This document shows, piece by piece, positions 1-6,697 of a stretch of 64,000 bases of DNA (its first letter is position 1; each line of letters starts with the position of its first letter). This DNA comes from Streptomyces sp. V3I8 (GTDB taxonomy: Bacteria; Actinomycetota; Actinomycetes; Streptomycetales; Streptomycetaceae), in contig NZ_JAUSZL010000002.1 of assembly GCF_030817535.1 (NCBI RefSeq), positions 3,596,001-3,660,000 on the forward strand. The letters run 5' to 3'. The translations under genes were made by a program, and so were the position numbers. The notes under the pieces are model-generated. The model made no database searches. It was given only the letters and a program-made list of their open reading frames with translations, and was not told where the DNA came from.

Positions 1-1097
1 TGTCCGTAACCGAGGTGCTGGTTGTCACGCCGGGAGAGGTCGAGGGCGTCGGGGTCCTCGAACCGGGCGGGGTCGCGGTCGGCCGCCGCGAGCACGACGA
101 GCACGGGGTCGCCCACGGCGATGTCCTGCCCGCCGACGACGAGCGGTGCGGTGGCGTACCGCCAGGTGGCCATCTCCACGGGGCCGTCGTAGCGGAGCAG
201 TTCCTCCAGGCCGGTCTCCAGGAGGTCCGTCCGGCCGGCGGCGAGGGAGTCCTGCAGCCGCTGCCGCTGTCCGGGGTGGGTGAGCAGGGCGTAGGTGCCG
301 TTGCCGATGAGGTTCACGGTCGTCTCGAAACCGGCGAACAGGAGGATGAAGGCCATCGCGGCGGCCTCGTTCTCGGTGAGGTGCTCGCCGTGGTCGGAGG
401 CCCGGATGAGACCGGAGATGAGGTCCTCGCCCGGGGCCGGCTCGTCCGTGAGCTCCTCGCGCTTGCGGTGGATGAGCTCGGCGAGGTAGCCGCGCATCTT
501 CTTGACCGACCGGGCGACACCGCCCCGCGGCCCTCCCCCGTGCCGGATCATCATCCCGGCCCAGTCGCGGAAGTCGTCCTGGTCCTCGCGCGGGACGCCG
601 AGCAGGTCGCAGATGGCGTGGATGGGGAGCGGGAAGGCGAAGTCGTGGATGAGGTCGGCCTCCCCCTTCTCCATGAACCCCTCGATGAGCCGGTCCGTCA
701 GTTCCTGTACCCGTGGCGCGAACTCGGCCACCCGGCGCGGGGTGAACGCCTTGCTGACGAGCCGCCGCAGCCGGGTGTGGTCCGGCGGGTCGATGTTGAG
801 CAGGTGCGTCATCAGCTCGGCCTTCCGCTCCCCCGGAATGCCGGTCCTGCCCTTCGCGTGCGCGGAGCCGTCGTGATGGGCGGGGTCCTTGCTGAGCCTG
901 CCGTCGGCGAGGGCCTGTCTGGCATCCGCGTAACGGGTGACCAGCCACGCCTCGACCCCGCTGGGCAACGTCGTCCGATGCACGGGAGCGTGTTCGCGCA
1001 GCCAGGCGTACGCCGGGTAGGGATCGGTGGCGAACTCCCAGCTGAAGAGTTCCGGGGCGGACTGCCCCGCGGGCGGCTGTGCAGGCGTTTCGGTCAC
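1..1097 (-). CDS. Cytochrome P450, 3' end beyond the left edge
   Basis: Haem-thiolate monooxygenase of the soluble bacterial CYP107/CYP105 type; it would need ferredoxin and a reductase for electrons. About 365 residues are visible, reading from a GTG at 1097 as MTETPAQPP. I-helix motif FAGFETT (the AGxET oxygen-activation signature), K-helix EELLR (ExxR) and the DPARFEDP region are present. The window ends at HLGYGH, just before the expected haem-binding Cys loop. The Shine-Dalgarno-like GAGGAG abuts the GTG, so the start is uncertain. Divergent from the flavohaemoprotein. Beside mazG in S. coelicolor lies CYP107U1 (from memory), a P450 linked to development; orthology is likely from position but unproven, and the substrate cannot be read. 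Confidence 0.9.
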   Translation of the reverse strand, partial: MTETPAQPPAGQSAPELFSWEFATDPYPAYAWLREHAPVHRTTLPSGVEAWLVTRYADARQALADGRLSKDPAHHDGSAHAKGRTGIPGERKAELMTHLLNIDPPDHTRLRRLVSKAFTPRRVAEFAPRVQELTDRLIEGFMEKGEADLIHDFAFPLPIHAICDLLGVPREDQDDFRDWAGMMIRHGGGPRGGVARSVKKMRGYLAELIHRKREELTDEPAPGEDLISGLIRASDHGEHLTENEAAAMAFILLFAGFETTVNLIGNGTYALLTHPGQRQRLQDSLAAGRTDLLETGLEELLRYDGPVEMATWRYATAPLVVGGQDIAVGDPVLVVLAAADRDPARFEDPDALDLSRRDNQHLGYG

Positions 1098-1252
1098 TCC
1101 TCGACGGTATCGGGAGGGGCGCCCGGCCCCCGCCCGGAGCCCTTCCGCAGCGCCGCGGGACGTCCGGCGGCCGGCGGACCCCCGCCCGGGCCGCAGGCGT
1201 TTTCTCCTGGTAAGAACGCTTGGTCCTAGGCTGTCCGGGAATCGGCCACCCC

Positions 1253-1283
1253 TTGACCGCGTGGCGCTGCGCGTACCTACATT
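1253..1283 (+). promoter_or_regulatory. Candidate promoter of the flavohaemoprotein gene
   Basis: TTGACC at 1253-1258 and TACATT at 1278-1283, spacer 19 bp. The predicted transcription start falls at the GTG start codon (1291), consistent with the missing ribosome binding site. The spacer is slightly long, so confidence is moderate. Confidence 0.4.
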
Positions 1284-1290
1284 CGCGCCT

Positions 1291-2532
1291 GTGGACCCCG
1301 AGATACTCCGGACCAGTTTCGCGGTCGTCGAAAGGCGGGCCGAGTTCGCGCTCAAGTACTTCTACTCGCACCTCTTCTGGCACCACCCCGATGTCCGCGC
1401 CCTGTTCCCCCTGGACTCCCCCGGGGACAAGGAACGCCAGCGGGACCGCCTGTTCACCGCTCTGGCCCTCGTCATCGCCCGCCTGGAGGGCCCGGGACTC
1501 GACGAGTACCTGCGGGACCTGGGACGGGAGCACAGGAAGTACCTGGCGAAGCCGGAGCACTACACGGCCGTGGGAACCAGCCTGATCGCCGCGTTCGCCG
1601 CCGTGTCGGGATCGGCCTGGACCGACGAGGTGGAGAAGGCCTGGGACGAGGCGTACAGGGTGATCGCGAACGCCATGCTGGGCGCCGCGGGGGAGGCGGA
1701 GAGCCAGGGGGAGCCGTCCTGGTGGGACGCCGAGGTCGTCGGCCGCACCGCGCACGGCGGCGACCTCGCCGTCCTGACGCTCCGTCCGCACCGGGCCCTG
1801 CCCCACCTGCCGGGCCAGTACGTGAGCGTCGGCAGCCCTCGTCTCCCCGGTGTCTGGCGCCCCTACTCCGTCGGCAACGCGCCCCGCTGCGACCACACCC
1901 TCGACCTGCACGTCAGTCTCGTCGAGGACGGGGCGCTGTCCCCGGAACTCGTCCGGCGCGCCCGCCCGGGCGACGTCCTGCGGATCGCCGCGGCGAGCGG
2001 TCGGCTGACGCTGCGCACGCCGGTGGAGCGGCCTCCCACGTTCATCGCCGCCGGCACCGGCTGGGCACCGGTGAAGGCACTCCTGGAGCACCTGGCGGGC
2101 GAACCCGGCCCGTACGACGAGGCCCGGCTGTTCGTCGTGGCCCGCGACACCGCCTACCTCTACGACCGGGCCGCGCTCGCGAAGCTGCGCACCCGGCTGC
2201 CGTGGCTGGACGTCACCGTGATCACGCCCGCGCCGGGCCGCCCGAAGCTGCAGGCCACCGAACGGCTGCTGACGGCTCTGGGCAACCGCGCCAACTGGGC
2301 GCGCCACGACGTCTACCTGGCCGGCCCGCCCGGCCTGGTCCAGGAGATCTCCGCGGCGCTCCCCGGCCTCGGCGCCGACCCGGCCCGGGTGTTCCGCGAC
2401 GAGCTCCCGGCCGCGGGCCAGGAGCCGGCCTCCTCGCTGGGGCCCGGCGAGTGGCTGCTCCAGCGGCCCCGGCCACGCTGGCACGGGCCGTCGGGCCGGG
2501 ACGGGGGCTGCGGGGCCGGGGCCGGGAACTGA
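1291..2532 (+). CDS. Flavohaemoprotein-like nitric oxide dioxygenase
   Basis: Globin fused to a ferredoxin-reductase-like FAD/NAD module, the architecture of Hmp-type nitric oxide dioxygenases (NO + O2 + NAD(P)H to nitrate); 413 aa. The globin covers about residues 1-140, with the proximal-His segment GREHRKYLAKPEHY. The reductase starts near WWDAEVV and holds RPYSVGN (flavin), GTGWAPVKALLEHL (pyridine nucleotide) and YLAGPPGLV. A GTG at 1291 starts right at the globin and has no Shine-Dalgarno site. TTGACC (1253-1258) and TACATT (1278-1283), 19 bp apart, would put transcription start on this GTG, so a leaderless message is likely. An in-frame GTG at 1261 is possible. The C-terminal 30 residues are Gly/Arg/Pro-rich and non-conserved. 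Confidence 0.88.
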   Translation: MDPEILRTSFAVVERRAEFALKYFYSHLFWHHPDVRALFPLDSPGDKERQRDRLFTALALVIARLEGPGLDEYLRDLGREHRKYLAKPEHYTAVGTSLIAAFAAVSGSAWTDEVEKAWDEAYRVIANAMLGAAGEAESQGEPSWWDAEVVGRTAHGGDLAVLTLRPHRALPHLPGQYVSVGSPRLPGVWRPYSVGNAPRCDHTLDLHVSLVEDGALSPELVRRARPGDVLRIAAASGRLTLRTPVERPPTFIAAGTGWAPVKALLEHLAGEPGPYDEARLFVVARDTAYLYDRAALAKLRTRLPWLDVTVITPAPGRPKLQATERLLTALGNRANWARHDVYLAGPPGLVQEISAALPGLGADPARVFRDELPAAGQEPASSLGPGEWLLQRPRPRWHGPSGRDGGCGAGAGN

Positions 2533-2596
2533 GGCGGCGGGGACGGTAACCGACGTTCCGCCGGATCCGGTGGGTCGTCCGCGGGTGCGGCGTGGT

Positions 2597-2622
2597 CGGC
2601 CGCGCGGTTCCCCGCGCCCCTT
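2597..2622. repeat. Dispersed GC-rich gene-end repeat, copy A
   Basis: Reads on the minus strand as GGGGCGCGGGGAACCGCGCG directly after the mazG 3' end. The same core occurs at 15453-15495, 59901-59934 and 61862-61898, always at a gene end. Probably part of a terminator hairpin. Confidence 0.5.
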
Positions 2623-3603
2623 TCAGGGCGCCGGGTCGCCCTCGCTCGCGCGTATCGCGTCCCGGTAGGCCCGCGCGGCGGCCCGCAGCGCCGCCTCCGG
2701 GTCCACGCCGTCCGCCTCGGCCCGTACGGCCAGCGCCAGCAGTTCGTAGCCGACGCCCTCGCCCCGGGGCAGGGGCGCGTCGAGTCCCGCCGTACGCGCG
2801 CGGGACGCCAGTTTGGCGGCGAGCGCGAGACCGGGCTGGCCGAGCGGGACGCCCTCCGTGACGGACGTGCGCCGCTTCTCCTCGGCCTTGGTCCGCAGCC
2901 AGTGCTCCTTGACCTCCTCCGGGGTGGCGGCGCTCTCGTCGCCGAACACGTGCGGATGGCGGTGGATCAGCTTGGTGACGATGCCGGCCGCCACGTCGTC
3001 GACGGAGAAGGGCTCCGACCCGTCCTGCGGGTCGCCCTCCTCGGCGATCCGGGAGTGGAAGACGACCTGGAGCAGGACGTCGCCGAGCTCCTCGCGCAGT
3101 CCGTCGCGGTCGCCCTCCTCGATGGCCTCGACGAGTTCGTACGCCTCCTCGATGCCGTACTTGGCGAGGCCCTTGTGGGTCTGCTGGGACGACCAGGGGC
3201 ACTCGGCGCGGATGCGGTCCATGACCTGGACGAGGTCGAGGAGGCGGGCGCCGGGCAGGTCGTAGGAGGCGGGGAGCAGTTCCAGGTCGGGCATCGGGAC
3301 GCGTCCGGTGCCGGCCAGCCGGGCCAGGCCGTCGGTCAGGCGCGGTTCGCCCTCACCGGTGGCGACGACGGTCACGGTCCGTCCGCCGGCGCAGGCGTCG
3401 ACCAGCTCCTGCGCGTCGGGCGCCGCCTCGTCGACCCGGACGCCGGCCTCGCGCAGGTACGGCAGCTGGGGGTGGGCGCCGTCCGCGCACAGGACGCGGT
3501 CGGCGCCGTGCAGCGCCTGCCAGGCGGGCCAGGACAGGAGTCCGGGTGCGACACGGTGGCTGGTGGTGAGCAGGACGATGCGCCCGGGGCTGGATGCGTT
3601 CAC
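2623..3603 (-). CDS. mazG: MazG-family nucleoside triphosphate pyrophosphohydrolase
   Basis: All-alpha NTP pyrophosphatase that hydrolyses (d)NTPs to NMP and pyrophosphate, clearing aberrant nucleotides; 326 aa from GTG 3603. The MazG core spans about residues 145-260, with Mg-binding EEAYELVEAIEEGD and EELGDVLLQVVFHS (the ExxE12-28ExxD pattern). The N-terminal 140 residues (IVLLTTSHRVAPGLLSWPAW) look like the tetrapyrrole-methylase-like half seen in long MazG proteins. A longer reading to 3666 starts with low-complexity Arg-rich sequence and is less likely. It lies 26 bp downstream of the SurA-like lipoprotein gene, an order I recall from other actinomycetes (mazG-lpqU-eno). Confidence 0.9.
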   Translation of the reverse strand: MNASSPGRIVLLTTSHRVAPGLLSWPAWQALHGADRVLCADGAHPQLPYLREAGVRVDEAAPDAQELVDACAGGRTVTVVATGEGEPRLTDGLARLAGTGRVPMPDLELLPASYDLPGARLLDLVQVMDRIRAECPWSSQQTHKGLAKYGIEEAYELVEAIEEGDRDGLREELGDVLLQVVFHSRIAEEGDPQDGSEPFSVDDVAAGIVTKLIHRHPHVFGDESAATPEEVKEHWLRTKAEEKRRTSVTEGVPLGQPGLALAAKLASRARTAGLDAPLPRGEGVGYELLALAVRAEADGVDPEAALRAAARAYRDAIRASEGDPAP

Positions 3604-3628
3604 CCCCTGAACGTAACCCACGCCACCG

Positions 3629-4277
3629 TCACGCCGTCTGCTTGCTCCCGGCCGCCGTGACCTCACGTACCCAGGGCAGCTTGGCGTCGACGCGGCTGCT
3701 CTTCTCGACGTCCCAGGTGCCGTACCGGGGGTTGAGGTCCACGCCGAGCTTCCCGGACGCCTCGGACAGGGCCTTCCAGAATTCCGGCCGGCTGGTGTCC
3801 GTGCCGAGCGCGGTGGCGAGCTTCTGGGCCTCGATCTGGATGCGGAGGTTGTCCTCGAGCCGCTCGGGCGGCACCCCGTACTGCTGGAGCCAGGTCACCT
3901 CCAGGGCCTTGGCGCCGCCGGCCTGCTGTTCCAGGCCGGTGCGGGCCTCCTGGACCTCCTTGCGGGTGACGCTCACGCCCCGCGTCCCGGGCGGCCCGGT
4001 GCAGCACGCGGTCGAGGACCATGCTGTGCAGGGTGTCGCGGGTGAGGCCGCCGGACTTGGCGATGGCCTGCTCGTACTGCGCCTCGCCCGTGGTGGCGGC
4101 GCGCTGCGCGGTCCGTACCTCGTTCACCCGGTTCTCCAGCTGGGAGACCGTGATGCGGTCGTCGCCGACGACCGCCGCGGCACCGGGGTGCGCGTCGTTC
4201 CCGCAGGCGGTGAGGAGGGGGGCCGCGGTGAGGAGCGCGGCGGAGAGGAGGAGCACGGTGCGACGGCGGCGGTGCAA
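3629..4277 (-). pseudogene. SurA-N-like lipoprotein gene with a one-base frameshift
   Basis: Secreted lipoprotein related to the N-terminal chaperone domain of SurA/PrsA peptidyl-prolyl isomerases. A TTG at 4277 follows AGGAGG by 6 bp and gives a signal peptide ending in the lipobox LLTAC, then a SurA-N-like helical domain. The frame is lost after DRVLHRAARDAG near 3985, and the rest (SVTRKEVQEARTGLEQQ to the stop at 3629) continues in another frame. Removing one G from a GGGG run (within 3980-3990) gives a single reading frame of about 215 aa. Either the gene is freshly broken in this strain or this is a homopolymer sequencing error. The coding character is good on both sides, which favours a very recent change or an error. 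Confidence 0.75.
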
Positions 4278-4416
4278 GGAGGACCTCCTGTAGGAGATTG
4301 TGCGACGGTGCACAAAGTCTTGCGATGATCGATGTTAGGCAGGCGACCGGCTCTCGGCCACCCATTCGACCCAACGATTCGGCAGGACTTCGGGCACCGT
4401 CCCACAGGTGCGCGGT

Positions 4417-5943
4417 TCAGCCGCGGACCTGGCCCAGCCACTGGAGTGTCCGGCCGATGTCCCCGACGAGCGGATGCCCGGGGCCCCGCAGCCGTTCGAC
4501 GTCGTACCGGAGCCGGGCCAGCATGTCGTGGGCGGCGGCCCGGTCGCCGAGGGCCAGGAGCAGGTGCCCGATGCGGCGGCGTACCTCGAAGGAGAGTTCG
4601 GCGTCCTGCGCGACGTACTGGTTCTCGTAGTACGGCAGCAGCGCCCGGTACTCGGCGAGCGCGGCGGCCGGTTCGCCGAGCTGTTCGAGGCACTGGGCGG
4701 CCTCGTAGCGGAAGCGCAGGGACTGCGGGTCGGCCTGGCCGGCCTCGGTGGCCCGCTCGTCGGCGAGGCGGCGCAGTTCGGGCAGGGCGCGGCGGTACTG
4801 GCCGTCGTCCATCAGCGTGGCCGCGTACTGCTTGCGCAGGGTGCGCACGACCGGCGAGTGCTCGCCGTGCTGGGCGGCGGCGGCCGGCAGGATCTGGCCG
4901 AGGATGTCGACGGCCTGGGTGATGCGGCCCTCGCCGAGGAGCCGCTTGACCTCGTCGACGGCTCCCGCGACGTCCGGCCGCTCGACGGCGGGCGCGGCCT
5001 GCGGCTGCGCCGCGGGGGTGCGGGCGCGGTCCGGCCAGGGGGCGTGCGGGCGCAGGAAGGGGCGGGTGGGGTCGAGCGGTCCGCCGGACGGGATCCCGCG
5101 CGCGGGGAGCAGCGGCAGCAGGTGCTCGTACGTCTCCTGCGCGGAGTCGGGGCGGTGCTGCGGGTCCTTGGAGAGCAGCCGCAGGACGAGGGCCTCCAGC
5201 GCCTCGGGCACCTCCGGGCGCAGCCGGCGCACCGGCAGGGGCGGCTCGTAGAGGTGGCGGTGCAGCACGCCGAGGGCGGTGGAGCCCGAGAACGGCACGT
5301 CCCCGCTGAGGAGTTCGTGCAGCAGCACGCCGAGCGCGTACAGGTCGGTGTACGGGCCGACCGCGCCGCCCATCGCCTGCTCGGGCGCCATGTAGGCGGG
5401 CGATCCGATGGGTGAGCCGGTGTGCGTGAGGCGGGTGGTGTCGGTGTCCATCACCGACGCGACGCCGAGGTCGAGGACGGTGACCGTGCCGTCCTGCTTG
5501 ATCATCACGTTCCGCGGTTTGAGGTCGCGGTGGACGATCGGCACGGCGTGCACCGCGGAGAGCACGGCGCACAGCTGCGCGGCGACCGAGACGGCCCACT
5601 GCCAGGGGTACGGGTCGTGCTCGGCGAGGTGGTCGGAGAGGTCGGCCCCGTCGACGTACTGCATGACGAGGAACAGCTCCTCGCCCTCGCTGCCCGCGTC
5701 GTGGACCGTGACCAGGCCGGGGTGGTCGACCTGGGCGGTGACGCGGCACTCGCGCACGAAGCGGCGGCGCAGCTCGTCGGCCTCCTGGCCCGCGACCTTG
5801 TCGGGGCGCAGCAGTTTCACCGCCACGCGCCGGTCCAGGCGCTGGTCGTACGCCGTCCACACCTGGCCCATGCCGCCCTGCCCGATGAGCGTGGACAGTT
5901 CGTAGCGGTCGGCGATCACCCGGCCCGACGCCGCCACGGTCAC
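4417..5943 (-). CDS. Serine/threonine protein kinase with a C-terminal helical repeat region
   Basis: Hanks-type kinase, 508 aa. Kinase domain about residues 10-275: glycine loop GQGGMGQVW, ATP-anchoring K43, catalytic loop HRDLKPRN with D140, a DLG in place of DFG, and APEQ. Residues 335-508 form TPR-like helical pairs (RRALPELRRLADERA, EPAAALAEYRALLPYY), probably protein binding. No transmembrane segment is visible, unlike PknB-type PASTA kinases, so it is predicted to be cytoplasmic. GTG 5943 overlaps the stop of the membrane-protein gene upstream (GTGA), so the two are translationally coupled and probably act together, the membrane protein possibly as anchor or substrate. Confidence 0.9.
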   Translation of the reverse strand: MTVAASGRVIADRYELSTLIGQGGMGQVWTAYDQRLDRRVAVKLLRPDKVAGQEADELRRRFVRECRVTAQVDHPGLVTVHDAGSEGEELFLVMQYVDGADLSDHLAEHDPYPWQWAVSVAAQLCAVLSAVHAVPIVHRDLKPRNVMIKQDGTVTVLDLGVASVMDTDTTRLTHTGSPIGSPAYMAPEQAMGGAVGPYTDLYALGVLLHELLSGDVPFSGSTALGVLHRHLYEPPLPVRRLRPEVPEALEALVLRLLSKDPQHRPDSAQETYEHLLPLLPARGIPSGGPLDPTRPFLRPHAPWPDRARTPAAQPQAAPAVERPDVAGAVDEVKRLLGEGRITQAVDILGQILPAAAAQHGEHSPVVRTLRKQYAATLMDDGQYRRALPELRRLADERATEAGQADPQSLRFRYEAAQCLEQLGEPAAALAEYRALLPYYENQYVAQDAELSFEVRRRIGHLLLALGDRAAAHDMLARLRYDVERLRGPGHPLVGDIGRTLQWLGQVRG

Positions 5944-6554
5944 CGGCCGTCCTCGTGCTTGCGGAGGTAGTCGCTCAGCTCGTCGAGCTCGGCGCGCACC
6001 TGGTCGATCCGGGCGGGCGCGGGGCGCTGCGGCGGCGGGACCGGCGTGGGCGTCCGGGGCTGGAACTGGGCCTGGGGCTGGGGTATCGGGGTCATCGGCG
6101 GCACCGGCGTGTGCGGACCGGCCGCGCCGGCGTAGGGCGGCTGCGGGTAGCCGTACGCCGGCGCGGCCGGTGACTGCCTCTGGTGCGCCGTGTACGCCGC
6201 GTACGCGTAGCCCAGGTGGTGGTAGTGGCGGATCTCCGTCGCCAGGTAGTACGCGATCGAGGCCACCAGCGAGCCCAGCAGCAGGATCAGGCCCGTCCAG
6301 CCGCCCGGGGTGTGGATCTCCTCGCCGGGCTCGGTGCCGAGCAGGACGAAGCCGAGGACCTGGGCCGCGAAGGTGGCCACCAGCAGGCCCCAGTCGAGCG
6401 ATCTGCGGGTCACGAGCGCCAGGCGCAGCATCATGATCCAGCCGAGGAGACCGAAGCTGCACACGGAGACGACCACGAAGAGCACGCGCAGGAAGACCAG
6501 CTGCCCGGTCGGGGGTGGCGGCTTCACCGGCAGCGCCGGGCCGTGGCCTTGCAT
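5940..6554 (-). CDS. Small membrane protein with a Pro/Gln-rich cytoplasmic tail
   Basis: 204 aa from ATG 6554, with AGGAG 7 bp upstream. About four hydrophobic segments occupy residues 15-120 (LVFLRVLFVVVSVCSFGLLG, LDWGLLVATFAAQVLGFVLL, WTGLILLLGSLVASIAYYLA). A Tyr/Pro/Gln-rich tail follows and ends in a short charged helix (RAELDELSDYLRKHEDGR). Family not recognised. It is coupled by a 4-bp overlap to the kinase gene downstream, so a scaffold or substrate role for that kinase is a reasonable guess. An upstream ATG at 6638 has no ribosome binding site and reads into low-complexity sequence. Confidence 0.8.
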   Translation of the reverse strand: MQGHGPALPVKPPPPTGQLVFLRVLFVVVSVCSFGLLGWIMMLRLALVTRRSLDWGLLVATFAAQVLGFVLLGTEPGEEIHTPGGWTGLILLLGSLVASIAYYLATEIRHYHHLGYAYAAYTAHQRQSPAAPAYGYPQPPYAGAAGPHTPVPPMTPIPQPQAQFQPRTPTPVPPPQRPAPARIDQVRAELDELSDYLRKHEDGR

Positions 6555-6697
6555 GGTTGCTCCTGGAGGCCTGGTGGGGACGGACGGAGGTACGGACGCA
6601 CGGATGCGGAGTCCGAGCGTATAGGCCGACAACGACAACCGGTCCAGGGTTGTACCGAACCGTTGTCGTGCTGGTCACCGCGACCGCCCCACGGGCC

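Noticed and set aside
25..2484. 819-codon open frame on the minus strand
   Set aside because: Arg/Gly/Pro-rich shadow crossing the flavohaemoprotein and P450 genes in the wrong frame; no family resemblance.
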